Below, piece after piece: positions 1-9,216 of a stretch of 28,650 nt of DNA. The stretch covers positions 1 to 28,650 of the forward strand of contig CAYRPN010000069.1 of the NCBI GenBank assembly GCA_964426135.1, given 5' to 3'. The notes beneath the pieces are model-generated. The model did not search any database. It was not told the DNA's origin and worked only from the letters and a program-made list of their open reading frames with translations. The stretch's first letter is position 1; each line of letters opens with the position of its first letter. Origin of the DNA: CAYRPN01 sp964426135 (GTDB lineage: Bacteria; Planctomycetota; Phycisphaerae; Phycisphaerales; Phycisphaeraceae). A program made the translations under genes and the position numbers.

Positions 1-70
1 CCCTAAAAGGGAGGGGAGTTCGATCCCTGCAAATCGGGGAGTTATTTCGATTCCAGTCCATTCCTTAGAC
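1..70. repeat. Truncated dispersed-repeat remnants at window edge
   Basis: The first 20 bases match the right end of the 118-bp repeat seen at 2033-2150 and 28328-28445. Bases 29-68 match the right end of the element seen complete at 19965-20094 (shared AAATCGGG, TTATTTCGAT and ATTCCTTAG). The two families therefore lie side by side here, as they do at 19949-20100 and 28328-28589. No promoter or clear ribosome binding site for the gene at 95 is visible within this stretch. Confidence 0.6.
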
Positions 71-94
71 AACCCAACCACGCACACTTTCGCC

Positions 95-1939
95 ATGACC
101 GACACGCTCGAAAAGCCTGAAAACATCCCGCAACCGAACCTGCGCACCAAGGTCGAGGACTACTGCGGCGTTGAGAAAAACAAGCTCGCGTCCAACGGCA
201 TCCGCGGCACGCTCAGTGCCGAGTTCGCCGACCTGGCCGCCAGCGATCTCTCCGAGGCCGCCGAGCAACTCGCCAAGAGCTATGGCATGTACCTGGAGTA
301 CAACCGCGCCAAGACCGGCAAGGAGAAAGACTGGATGTTCATGGTGCGCGTCTCGATCCCCGGCGGCGGCGGATTCACGCGCGATCAGTGGCGGGTGTTC
401 GATGACGTGGCGCGGAAATATGCCGTCAACCCCCAGGGCGTTCCTTCCATCCGCGTGACCACGCGGCAGAATATTCAGTACCACTGGGTGAAGAAGCAGC
501 ACGTGCTTCCCCTCGTGCAGGAGATCGCCGCGACGCGGTACTACACGATCAACGGCTGCGGCGACAACTTCCGCAACGTGATGGGCTGCCCGCTGTCGCG
601 CTATTCCAAGACCTTCAACGCCGTCGCCTGGGCCAACAAGGCGGCGGAATATTTCCGCTTGCCGGCGGAGCCGTACATCGAAATCTATGGCATCGACCCG
701 AGCTACATCCGCACACCGGACGAGCATTTCGAGTACGCGCCGAACCTGCTGAATCGCAAGTTCAAGACGGCGTTCTCAGCCGTGCATCGCTGCGAGAAGA
801 CCGGCGCGTGGGTGGCGGACAACTGCGTCGAGCTGCGCACGAATGAAATCGGACTCGCGCCGATCGTGGAGAACGACAAGGTCAGCCGCGTCATGATCTA
901 CATCGGCGGCGGACAGGGCGAGAAGAACGGCAAGCCCACGTTCGCCGGCCTGGGCGAACCCTTCGCTGTCGCCACGCTCGACAACATCATCCCCGTCATG
1001 GACGGCATCGTCGCGGTGCAGCAGGAATGGGGCGACCGCGAAAACCGCCACTGGGCCCGCATGAAGTACATCGTGTGGAAGCAGGGCATCCCATGGTTCC
1101 AGGAGCGCGTGAAGGAGCGCGGCGCGAAGTTCGAGCCACCGATCCCCGGTTTCAACCCCGGCCCGCGCTGCCTGCATCACGGCTGGCACCAGCAGGAGAG
1201 CAACGGGCTCAACGCCTTTGGCTGCTACATCGAAAACGGCCGCATCATCAACGGCGCCAATGGTCGCCTGCAGGACATGGTCACGGCGGTGCTGGAGAAG
1301 TACGCCGGCGTCGAGGTCATGACCACGCCTAATCAAGACCTGCTTTTCTGCAATCTGCCGGACGCGGCGAAGAAAGATTTCGAAGCGGAACTTCGCAGCT
1401 TCGGCTGGGGCCAGCGGAATGGCAAAGCCTACACCACGCTTCGGCTCAACAGCGGCGCGTGCGTGGGCCTGCCCACGTGCAGGCTGTCGTACACGGAGAG
1501 CGAACAGTACGAGCCGGAGCTGCTCGACGAACTGGAGGCCATGGGCTACGGCGACGTCACGGAATCCATCGGCATCACCGGATGCGAACGCCAGTGCTTC
1601 CGGCCCGCGACGAAGACCATCGGCCTGGTCGGGCAAGGCCCGGATCTCTACGAACTGAAACTCGGCGGCAGCGAGGACGGCTCCACACAGGGCCACGCGG
1701 TGCACGACGAAGGCAGGTGGTACCTGCGGCAGATTCCGCGCACCGAGGTACCGCACGTGATCGCCGCGCTCTTTGATTTTTACAAGGCGAACAAACGCGA
1801 GGGCGAAACGATGGGCCAGTACCACCGCCGCATCGGCATGAAGGCGATCGTCGGCCACCTGAAGCAGCACCCGAAGGTGGCGCCGCTGATGATGAAGACG
1901 AAGGATGCACCGTTCGTGCCGGCGAATCAGCATTTTTAG
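95..1939 (+). CDS. Siroheme/[4Fe-4S] nitrite/sulfite reductase, likely assimilatory sulfite reductase
   Basis: The 614-residue protein has the duplicated architecture of the nitrite/sulfite reductase hemoprotein family: ferredoxin-like half-domains near residues 75-140 and 370-440, each followed by a siroheme-binding half. The coupled [4Fe-4S]/siroheme ligands are visible as C456-x5-C462 and C497-x3-C501. The arginine-rich strand with SIRVTTRQNIQYHW (about residues 120-135) matches the anion/siroheme-contacting segment. The enzyme performs a six-electron reduction, of sulfite to sulfide or nitrite to ammonium, in the cytoplasm. A typical NirA is already encoded in the nitrate operon at 9217-11076, and this protein is clearly a different subfamily (TGCERQC rather than TGCHHSC at the second cysteine pair), so sulfite is the likelier substrate; that is inference. 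It has no flavoprotein partner next to it. The ATG at 95 has no obvious Shine-Dalgarno. Confidence 0.85.
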   Translation: MTDTLEKPENIPQPNLRTKVEDYCGVEKNKLASNGIRGTLSAEFADLAASDLSEAAEQLAKSYGMYLEYNRAKTGKEKDWMFMVRVSIPGGGGFTRDQWRVFDDVARKYAVNPQGVPSIRVTTRQNIQYHWVKKQHVLPLVQEIAATRYYTINGCGDNFRNVMGCPLSRYSKTFNAVAWANKAAEYFRLPAEPYIEIYGIDPSYIRTPDEHFEYAPNLLNRKFKTAFSAVHRCEKTGAWVADNCVELRTNEIGLAPIVENDKVSRVMIYIGGGQGEKNGKPTFAGLGEPFAVATLDNIIPVMDGIVAVQQEWGDRENRHWARMKYIVWKQGIPWFQERVKERGAKFEPPIPGFNPGPRCLHHGWHQQESNGLNAFGCYIENGRIINGANGRLQDMVTAVLEKYAGVEVMTTPNQDLLFCNLPDAAKKDFEAELRSFGWGQRNGKAYTTLRLNSGACVGLPTCRLSYTESEQYEPELLDELEAMGYGDVTESIGITGCERQCFRPATKTIGLVGQGPDLYELKLGGSEDGSTQGHAVHDEGRWYLRQIPRTEVPHVIAALFDFYKANKREGETMGQYHRRIGMKAIVGHLKQHPKVAPLMMKTKDAPFVPANQHF

Positions 1940-1961
1940 AACGAACGTAGAGGAGGTAAGG

Positions 1962-1988
1962 AAGGAAGAGAAGGAAGAGAAGGAAGAG
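1962..1988 (+). repeat. Three tandem copies of a 9-bp purine repeat
   Basis: AAGGAAGAG occurs three times without a break just after the reductase stop codon, inside a longer strand-asymmetric purine run (about 1950-1992). No function can be assigned. It is a likely slippage site. Confidence 0.8.
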
Positions 1989-1999
1989 AGGTAAGCGTT

Positions 2000-2193
2000 T
2001 ATTGACGGTCACTTTAGAAGAGGCCGCGGTTCGATTCCCCTCCCTCTTAGGGAGGGGTTAGGGGAGGGTCGGGCGAACTGCATGATTGTGGCTCCAATCA
2101 GGCTGCTGACCCGACCCTCCCCCCGCCCCTCCCTAGGAGGGAGGGGAGTCCGAATCCAGCCATCGGCGGCGTTTACTAAAGTGACCGTCAATA
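2000..2193. mobile_element. 194-bp MITE-like element with 18-bp perfect terminal inverted repeats
   Basis: TATTGACGGTCACTTTAG at 2000-2017 is repeated exactly in inverted orientation at 2176-2193. Between them lies a 118-bp core (2033-2150) that is nearly identical to 28328-28445, with about ten differences by eye. The core is itself palindromic: it has CCCCTCCCT/AGGGAGGGG hairpins at each end and a GGGAGGGTCGGG/CCGACCCTCCC stem inside. It holds no coding region. The outer inverted repeats differ from those around the second core copy, so the core may be an insertion within a host element. A clear target-site duplication was not found. Confidence 0.7.
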
Positions 2194-2276
2194 GCGGTCG
2201 GGCCGAGTCCGCGAGGCCCACCCGTCAATGCGAGCACAACGCCGCATCAATCCGTTGACACATCCAAGGCCACATC

Positions 2277-5200
2277 ATGCTTGCACCCGCACTTCGTCTC
2301 GCGCGTCCTGACTTCGCGATCTTCTTCCTGTGCATGATCCAGGCTGCTGCGATCGCCGCGCCACCGTCGCCCACGCCGACCGGCAAGCCCTGGCTCGACA
2401 TGGACTACGGCCCCTTCCTGACCGCCACGGTGGAGGCCGCCGAACCCGCGGGCAACTTCGCTTACAAAGGCATCGTGATCCGCGTCGGCGGCAAGGGCAA
2501 CGAGACGATCGTGTTCGACACGGACACGCTGCGCTACGCGGCGGGTTGGAACGACGGCTACATCTCGATGACCGGTGTGGTGTTCGACGGCGCGCACTGG
2601 GCATACCCGAAGACCGTGGGGCCTGTCGCGTTCAGCAATGTCGTCGGCCCCGGCTGGGCCAGGCCGGGCGTCACCGGGGAAAAGGCATTCGCCGATCCAC
2701 GATTCCGCGGCCACGACGGCAAGCCCTACGGCCCGCTGCCGCGCGACTGGGCGCACTGGAAAGGACTGTACCTGCACAACCAGCAGGTCGTGCTGTCGTA
2801 CACCGTGGGCCAGGCGCAGGTTCTGGAAACCCCGGCTCTCGAACTCCTCGGCGAGCAGTCGGCGTTCGCGCGGTCGTTTAACGTGCGCGGCGGCGAGTCG
2901 CCGCTGGGCATGCGAGTCTGCGGCAAGGACGCACGGCCGATCAGGTGTGACAACGACGGCCACGTGAGCTGGATTGTGCAAGGCGAGGCGCCGGTCAACG
3001 CGCCGGCGGCTGGAGCAATTGCAGCACCGAAGGCGCTGAACGAAGGCCTCACCGCCCACTGGTCCTTTGATGAGGAAAAGAACGGCCGCACCGCCAACCT
3101 TGCGGGCAAGGATCACGCGCTGACTCTCAAGGGCGCGAAGTTTGTCGGCGGCGTAAGCGGCAAAGCGATCGAACTGACCGGCAACAGCAGGCTGACATTG
3201 GAGAACGAATCGAAACTTCGCCTTGGCCTAAGCGACTACACGATCGCCGCGTGGATTCGCACGAATGCTGATGGCACGATCGTGGCGCGAGCGCCGGCGG
3301 AAGGTGAATGGAAGCCGCAAGGCCGGTCGTTCTTCGTCCGCGGCGGCAAACTCGCGTTTGATGTCGGCTGGGTCGGCGAAGTGCAGGGTGGCAAGGCGGT
3401 CAACGACGGCAAGTGGCACCACGTCGCTGCGACATTCGAAGGAAAGACGAGCGAACTTCGCCTTTTCGTCGATGGCAAACCTGACGGACGCGGCAAGCTG
3501 AACGTCAAAGAGGATGACGAAACGCACGTCACCCGCATCGGCTATACGTCCGCGAACTTTCCTTCCGCCGACAACCGGTTCAAGGGCGCTCTCGACGATG
3601 TGCGCATGTATGGGCGATTGCTCGGCGAGGAGCAGATCGCCGCGCTGGCACAGAACGCCGTCGCCGCCGATGACGCGGTGGTGATCGCCTGCGTAGCCGA
3701 TCCGGAGACGGCGATCCTCAGCGCCACGGACAGCGAGGTGTACCTGACGATCACGCCGGGCAAAGCCATGGCCGCGGTGAAAGTGCTTTCCTGGCGCGGC
3801 GATCGCGCCCAGCTTGCCGGCGTATTGGCATCGTTGAAGTCGCTCAAGCCCGCCGCGGACCTGTCGCCGCTGACGCGCGGCGGCCCGCCGCGCTGGGAGC
3901 AGAAGTTGACGACCAAAGCCGCGCTGGGCAAAGCAGGCAAGAACTCGCCATGGGCGGTCGATACGCTCACCTGGCCCGAAAAGAATCCGTGGAACGCGTG
4001 GATGCGCTTCGGCGGCTTCGACTTCTTCAAAGACGGCACCCGCGCCGCCGCCTGCACCTGGAACGGCGATGTCTGGATCGTCAGCGGCATCAAGGCCGGC
4101 GAAGAACTGGGCGAACTCACCTGGCAGCGCATCGCCACCGGCCTGTTTCAGCCGCTGGGCCTGCGCATCGTGAACGATCAGATTTACGTCTGCGGCCGCG
4201 ATCAGATCACACGCCTCGTCGATCTCAACGGCGATGGCGAGACGGATTTCTACGAGAACTTCAACAACGATCACCAGGTCACCGAGCACTTCCACGAGTT
4301 CGCGATGGGCCTGCAGACCGATGACGACGGGAATTTCATCTACGCCAAGAGCGGCCAGCACGCGCGCGACTCGCTGGTGCAGCACCACGGCACGCTGCTG
4401 AAAGTCTCCAAGGACGGCGCGACGACGGAAATCCTCGCCAACGGTTACCGCGCGGCCAACGGCGTGGGCATCGGCCCCGGCGGCACGTTCTTCACCAGCG
4501 ACCAGGAAGGCTTCTGGATGCCCGCCAATCGCATCAATCTCGTGCAGCGCGGCAGTTTCAGCGGCAACATGTTTTCGTATCACATGGGCAAGCTGCCGAC
4601 GGATTACGATCGCCCGATCGTCTGGCTGCCCAAGGGTTTCGACCGCTCGCCGGCGGAGCAGGTCTGGGTCCGCGACGATCGCTGGGGCCTGTCCAAGGAC
4701 AGCATCATCTCGCTCTCCTACGGCACGGGCCAGATTCTCAGTGTGATCTACGAAACGGTGAAGGGCGTCGAGCACGTCAGCGCACAAGGCGCGGCGTTCC
4801 GCCTGGGCCTGGAGTTTCCCACCGGCATCATGCGCGGACGATTCCATCCGGGCGACGGCCAGCTCTACGCGTGCGGACTCTTCGGCTGGAGCAGCAATCG
4901 CTCCAGCCCCGGCGGCCTGTGGCGAGTGCGCTACACTGGCGCCAAGGTCCACGTGCCCACGGCGTTCCGAGTCGTGAAGGATGGCGTGATCCTGCGATTC
5001 ACCCATCCGCTCGATCGCGAAACCGCCACGGACCTTGGCAGCTATCTCGTGGAGCAGTGGGATTATCAGTGGACGAAGAATTACGGCTCGCCGGAGTTCA
5101 AAGTTTCCGACGGCCAGAAGGGGCGCGACACGCTCAAGCCCAAATCGGCGGCGCTATCGAAGGACGGGCGCGGCGTGCTGCTGACGCTGCCGGGGCTCAA

Positions 5201-5342
5201 GCCCAGCATGCAACTTCGCATCAAGTACGAACTCGACGCAGCCGACGGCAGCGAGATCAGCCACGATCTGCATGGTTCGGTCTTCGTGGTGCCGACCACG
5301 GAGGGCGCGGCGGTGCTCGACGCCGCGAAATCCTCCAACTGA
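2277..5342 (+). CDS. Secreted DUF6797 / LamG / beta-propeller protein
   Basis: This 1021-residue protein starts with a hydrophobic signal segment (about residues 8-28, ending AIAAPP), so it is probably exported. Residues about 35-235 resemble the DUF6797 domain of planctomycete and verrucomicrobial proteins (GKPWLDMDYGPFLTATVE, then a YKGI...RVG strand). Residues about 255-455 form a LamG/concanavalin-like domain: LTAHWSFDE at the start, IAAWIRT, GKWHHVAATF and ALDDVRMYGRLL at its end. Residues about 530-890 carry repeated GDVWIVSG, YVCGRDQITRLVDLNGDGETD and GPGGTFFTSDQEG blocks typical of glucose/sorbosone-dehydrogenase-like propellers. No CxxCH motif is present, so the heme c domain often fused to such proteins is absent. 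Carbohydrate or sugar-alcohol oxidation is only an inference. The gene stands alone between repeat elements. Confidence 0.75.
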   Translation: MLAPALRLARPDFAIFFLCMIQAAAIAAPPSPTPTGKPWLDMDYGPFLTATVEAAEPAGNFAYKGIVIRVGGKGNETIVFDTDTLRYAAGWNDGYISMTGVVFDGAHWAYPKTVGPVAFSNVVGPGWARPGVTGEKAFADPRFRGHDGKPYGPLPRDWAHWKGLYLHNQQVVLSYTVGQAQVLETPALELLGEQSAFARSFNVRGGESPLGMRVCGKDARPIRCDNDGHVSWIVQGEAPVNAPAAGAIAAPKALNEGLTAHWSFDEEKNGRTANLAGKDHALTLKGAKFVGGVSGKAIELTGNSRLTLENESKLRLGLSDYTIAAWIRTNADGTIVARAPAEGEWKPQGRSFFVRGGKLAFDVGWVGEVQGGKAVNDGKWHHVAATFEGKTSELRLFVDGKPDGRGKLNVKEDDETHVTRIGYTSANFPSADNRFKGALDDVRMYGRLLGEEQIAALAQNAVAADDAVVIACVADPETAILSATDSEVYLTITPGKAMAAVKVLSWRGDRAQLAGVLASLKSLKPAADLSPLTRGGPPRWEQKLTTKAALGKAGKNSPWAVDTLTWPEKNPWNAWMRFGGFDFFKDGTRAAACTWNGDVWIVSGIKAGEELGELTWQRIATGLFQPLGLRIVNDQIYVCGRDQITRLVDLNGDGETDFYENFNNDHQVTEHFHEFAMGLQTDDDGNFIYAKSGQHARDSLVQHHGTLLKVSKDGATTEILANGYRAANGVGIGPGGTFFTSDQEGFWMPANRINLVQRGSFSGNMFSYHMGKLPTDYDRPIVWLPKGFDRSPAEQVWVRDDRWGLSKDSIISLSYGTGQILSVIYETVKGVEHVSAQGAAFRLGLEFPTGIMRGRFHPGDGQLYACGLFGWSSNRSSPGGLWRVRYTGAKVHVPTAFRVVKDGVILRFTHPLDRETATDLGSYLVEQWDYQWTKNYGSPEFKVSDGQKGRDTLKPKSAALSKDGRGVLLTLPGLKPSMQLRIKYELDAADGSEISHDLHGSVFVVPTTEGAAVLDAAKSSN

Positions 5343-5609
5343 CGCGGTCACAACTCTGGCAGAGTCTCGCGCAAAGCACGCCACAAAACAGTAATACGGA
5401 TTCCATCTGATTCTCGCGCCGATGCCACTGGCAGGCTTGGCTGCCAGTGGACCTGCGAAAAGCAAGGCGGGGGCGTCGGTGGACGCGAGAAACGCACTGG
5501 CAGCCGAGCCTGCCAGTGGCATCAACTTCGGCGCGAGAATCAGATAGAAGCCGTATAACTCCTTGGCGTGTTTTGCGCTTTCGCGCGCGACAACCGTGTC
5601 GAATTGTGC
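5343..5609. other. Convergent intergenic region holding a palindromic element
   Basis: This gap separates two convergent genes: the propeller protein gene and the sulfatase gene. No gene was recognised. Its main content is the inverted repeat at 5405-5545, which could act as a terminator for both genes. Confidence 0.6.
5405..5545. repeat. Large nested inverted repeat (CACTGGCAG family)
   Basis: The left arm (5405-5449) and right arm (5495-5545) are inverted copies: ATCTGATTCTCGCGCC opens the left arm and GGCGCGAGAATCAGAT closes the right. The right arm carries a small insertion relative to the left. Each arm contains its own palindrome, CACTGGCAG separated by 6 bases from CTGCCAGTG, giving a cloverleaf-like fold. 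It has no coding content. Confidence 0.75.
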
Positions 5610-7178
5610 TCACTTCGCCTCGAACCCGCTGCGAATCGTGCCGTCAGGCGCGATGATCGGCTTCGCGTCACTGACCTTGCCCAGTTCGCGCACGCCCGGC
5701 CCGATGCCATCGACGCCCAGATCGTCCTTCATCGCGGCGATGAGCGCTTCGAGTTTCGCCACGACCTGCGGATTCTCGCCGGCGACGTCCTTGAACTCGC
5801 CGACGTCCGTCGCCAGGTTGTAAAGACGGGACTTGAGGGGCGATTCCTTCTCAGCCTTGTCCTTGTCCGCCTTATCCTTGTCCGCCCTCTTCTTATCCTT
5901 GCCGGCAGGCCCCTGGAACACGAGGTGAAGCTTCCAGTCGCCGTGGCGCACCGCCTCGATGCGATGGCCGCGGAAGTAATAGAACGTGTCGCGTGGGGCT
6001 TTGGCGTCCTTTTCGCCGCGCAAGTGCGGGAGTAGGTTCACGCCATCGATCTTGCGATCCGCGGGAACCTTGGCGCCGGCGATCGCGGCGAATGTCGGCA
6101 GCACATCGAAGTTGCCGCAAATCACATCGGTCTCCGTGCCGGCCGGAATCTGACCGGGCCACCACGCGATCGTCGGCACCCGCATGCCGCCTTCCATCGT
6201 GCCGCCCTTGATCCCGCGCAGAGGCGTGTTGACCGCACGCGGCGTACCACCGTTGTCGCTTGTGAAAATCACCAGCGTCTTCTCAGCAAGGCCGTGCTGG
6301 CGCAGCGCGCCGAGCACCTGGCCCACGCTCCAGTCGGTCTCCTCGACCCAGTCGCTGTAGATGCCGTGCGGCGATTTGCCTGCCCACTGCTTGCCCGGAT
6401 AGATCGGGAAATGCACCGAATTGTGCGAGAGAAAAAGAAAGAACGGCTTGTCCTTGTTCTTCGCGATAAACGCCACCGACTCCTTCGTGTACATCTCCAC
6501 AAGCGCCTGTTGATCGTCCTGCAACACGCGCTTCACCACCGTCCCGTTTCGCAGGAGCGGCAAAGGCGGCTGCCCGTCCTTCTGCGCCGGCAGGGGCTTG
6601 CCCAAGTCCGACTTCACCCCGTCGGCCCCAGGACCCATGTCGTTGGAGTACGGCAATCCGAAGTAGTAATCGAAGCCCTGCTGGTTCGGGAGGAACTCCG
6701 GCTGATCGCCCAGGTGCCACTTGCCGATGATCGCCGTCGCGTAGCCCTGCGTCTTGAGCACTTCCGCCACCGTCACTTCCTTCGGCGACAGACCCACGTC
6801 GTTGCCCGGGAACAGCACGTGCGGAATCGGCAGCGCCCGCTTCGGATAGCAGCCCGTCATCAGCGACGCCCGCGATGGCGAACAAACCGGTGCCGCGTAC
6901 CACGACGTCAGCTTGCGCCCTTCCTTGGCCATGCGATCCAGATGCGGCGTGCGGTTGAGCTTCGAACCATACGGCCCGATGTCCGCATAGCCCAGATCGT
7001 CGACGAGAATCACGACGACGTTCGGCTTCCGCGTGCCTTCTTCCCCGCGCGCCGGGGTTGCCGCCGCAGCCGACAGCAGCCCCGCGGCAAACAACAGCGC
7101 CAGCGCGAAAGCCCCGCGCCGCTGCTGACTTTCCAAAGCGACCGACGAATCGACGCAGCGCGAAAAGCGTGAGGCCAT
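5610..7178 (-). CDS. Formylglycine-dependent sulfatase (arylsulfatase A type)
   Basis: The 522-residue protein has an N-terminal signal segment (hydrophobic stretch about residues 23-41, then TPARGEE) and a sulfatase domain from about residue 52. C99 begins the CSPSR signature that is converted to formylglycine. D60 and D61 in ILVDDLGYADIG are the expected calcium ligands, GKWHLG follows near 153, and TSDNGG supplies the second metal-binding pair. It should hydrolyse sulfate esters in the periplasm or outside; the substrate cannot be read from sequence. Near residues 425-450 there is a lysine/aspartate-rich insertion with a repeated KDKA motif, probably a surface loop. The ATG at 7178 is preceded by AAGGA at a suitable distance. 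It requires a formylglycine-generating enzyme encoded elsewhere. Confidence 0.93.
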   Translation of the reverse strand: MASRFSRCVDSSVALESQQRRGAFALALLFAAGLLSAAAATPARGEEGTRKPNVVVILVDDLGYADIGPYGSKLNRTPHLDRMAKEGRKLTSWYAAPVCSPSRASLMTGCYPKRALPIPHVLFPGNDVGLSPKEVTVAEVLKTQGYATAIIGKWHLGDQPEFLPNQQGFDYYFGLPYSNDMGPGADGVKSDLGKPLPAQKDGQPPLPLLRNGTVVKRVLQDDQQALVEMYTKESVAFIAKNKDKPFFLFLSHNSVHFPIYPGKQWAGKSPHGIYSDWVEETDWSVGQVLGALRQHGLAEKTLVIFTSDNGGTPRAVNTPLRGIKGGTMEGGMRVPTIAWWPGQIPAGTETDVICGNFDVLPTFAAIAGAKVPADRKIDGVNLLPHLRGEKDAKAPRDTFYYFRGHRIEAVRHGDWKLHLVFQGPAGKDKKRADKDKADKDKAEKESPLKSRLYNLATDVGEFKDVAGENPQVVAKLEALIAAMKDDLGVDGIGPGVRELGKVSDAKPIIAPDGTIRSGFEAK

Positions 7179-7208
7179 GGGAGATATCCTTGAGTAGAAA
7201 GCCGACTA

Positions 7209-7310
7209 AGGAGCCGTACAGGATCAGCATCGCATGTGGGACGACTTTCCAAGTCGTCCGGCTGGGAGCGATGCGACTCGAATCTGCGGAGTTAATCTTG
7301 CACGGCTCCT
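7209..7310. repeat. 102-bp element with short inverted ends and internal hairpin
   Basis: AGGAGCCGT at 7209-7217 is matched by ACGGCTCCT at 7302-7310. Inside is a perfect hairpin, GGACGACTT-TCC-AAGTCGTCC (7239-7259). Bases about 7250-7303 match the reverse complement of 28599-28650 with a few differences (shared TTAACTCCGCAGATTCGA), showing that this is a dispersed family. Confidence 0.65.
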
Positions 7311-7382
7311 AACCGCCACAGTATGGCCCTGTCGCTCGGCCCGGTCAACGCTTGTCTCGCTCGTCGCAGGGCAATTGCAAAT

Positions 7383-7465
7383 GGGAGGGCGAGGCTCCCG
7401 CCGAGCCGCGGACAACCTCGTGCGCCCGCCGTTTTTTCGCGGCTCGGCAGGAGCCTCGCCCTCCC
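7383..7465. terminator. 28-bp inverted repeat, possible operon terminator
   Basis: The arms 7383-7410 and 7438-7465 are inverted copies with one mismatch (GGGAGGGCGAGGCTC at the outer part, GCCGAGCCGCG at the inner part). The loop contains a run of six T on the plus strand. It is a repeat-type palindrome that also sits where a terminator of the nitrate operon is expected; the terminator role is inference, since no U-run follows the stem on the minus strand. Confidence 0.4.
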
Positions 7466-7546
7466 GTCAAGGTCCAAATGCATTTACCTTGTCGCGCGTT
7501 GCAAAATCGCCGGACAGAGATCGAGATGAAGATTCACGACAAGGGC

Positions 7547-9216
7547 TCAGTACACATCGCGCTGGTAGCGCCCCTCTTTCGCCAGCTTCGCGACGAACTC
7601 TTTCGCGGCAGCGGCGGCGCCCAGATGCTGACTGGCGATCGAGGTGAGCGCCTGGTCGACATCAGCCGCCATCCGTTTCGCATCGCCGCAGACGTAGACG
7701 CAGCCGCCTTCCTGAAGCCAGGACCAGATCTCGGCGGCCTGCTCCATCATGCGGTGCTGCACGTAGACCTTCGCATCGCTGTCGCGCGAGAAGGCTGTGT
7801 CGAGTCGGGTGAGCAGGCCGCTCTGATGCCAGTGCTCCAGTTCATCGCGATAGAGAAAATCCGTCGCGCTTCGCTGATCGCCGAAGAACAGCCAGTTCTT
7901 TCCCTTCGCACCCGTGGCCAGCCGCTCCTGCAGAAACGCGCGGAACGGGGCGATGCCGGTGCCCGGTCCGATCATGATCATCGGCGCGTCGGGATTGGTC
8001 GGCGGACGAAAGTGCGAGGGATTGACGAAGACGCGCACCGGCTGCCGCGGCAGCACGCGGTCGGCGAGATACGTCGACGTGACGCCCTTGCGGGCGCGGC
8101 CGTCCTTCTCGTAGCGCACGATGCCGACGGTCAGATGCACCTCGTTCGGATACGCCTTGGGCGAGGAAGATATCGAGTACAGGCGCGGGCGCATGCGTCG
8201 CAGCGCCGTCGCCAGTTCCTGCGGCGTCGGCCGGGCGTGGGGAAAGCGAGCGAGCACGTCGATGATGTGCGGGCTTTCGATCAGTCCTTCAACGGGCTTG
8301 TCGTCCATGAGATCGCGCAGGTCCGCGGCGTCTCGCTCATCGCGCGTGCTTCGCAGCAAGGCGTCGAACAGCTCCGGGCTGGGTGTGGCGATGTCGAACT
8401 CGCTGGTCATCGCCTGCCGCAGCGTCATGGCTTTGCTGTCGCGCGTGGAGATGATCTCCGCACCGCTGAAGTTGAGCAGCCGCAGAATCGCGTCGACATG
8501 CTCGAAGCAATTCTCCGGCCAGACACCGAGGCTGTCGCCGGCTTCGTACTTCAACCCACTGCCGGTGATATCGACGGCGATGAAGCGCGTGTCCTTCGCC
8601 GAGCCTGCGCCGTTGAGTTTCGCGTTCGAAACACGCGGCGCGGGAAACGGATGGTCGCGGGTGAAGGCGGCATCCGTGGTGCCTTTCGGTTCCGCTGTCG
8701 TCTGCCCCCCTCTCCCTTCCAGGGAGAGGGCCGGGGTGAGGGTCGAGACGTCCAACGACGGCGACCCCACCACTGTCACCGCGTCCTCCGCCGGCCTGCT
8801 CTTCACCAGTTCCCGAACCTTCATCGCCGTCGCTTTGCCTCCGGGCTGGCACAGGGTCAGATCCTTCTCCGCGCCGCTGGCGATGGCCTCCGCGTACGTC
8901 TTGCACAGGTAACCGCACGCCCCGCAATCGAGCTGCGCCATCGCCGCCATCACTTTGCTCTTGAATGATCGCGGCTCGGCAAGCTTCAGCCGTTCATCCA
9001 TCGGCATCGCCGGATCGTGCCACGGCGTGTCCTCATCTGCCGGCGCTTGCGGCTTAGCGCCGACCATCGCGCCACTCGCGGGCACTCCCGTGCCGCCGCC
9101 CGCGCTCGCAGGCTGCGAGCCGAACAACCCCGCAAGAAAGCCATTCAGCCACGATCGCTGCTGCGTTGAGAACGGCGCGGACTCAGGGATCAAGGGGACG
9201 CTGAGCATGCTCATGT

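Larger units (their letters stand above)
7179..7546. other. Gene-free repeat region downstream of the nitrate operon
   Basis: The region contains two inverted-repeat elements (7209-7310 and 7383-7465) and no recognisable gene. It lies after the last gene of the minus-strand nitrate operon and before the sulfatase gene on the same strand, so the stems could terminate the operon and the sulfatase promoter may also be here. No confident promoter was seen. Confidence 0.55.

Noticed and set aside
2000..2193. Target-site duplication (AGCG) flanking the element
   Set aside because: The match requires asymmetric element ends and is only four bases long, so it is not convincing.
3228..5006. Long minus-strand open frame opposite the LamG/propeller gene
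   Set aside because: The plus-strand product has clear domains; the minus-strand translation has none and shows shadow-frame composition.
2277..5342. Cytochrome c domain in the propeller protein
   Set aside because: No CxxCH motif occurs anywhere in the translation.
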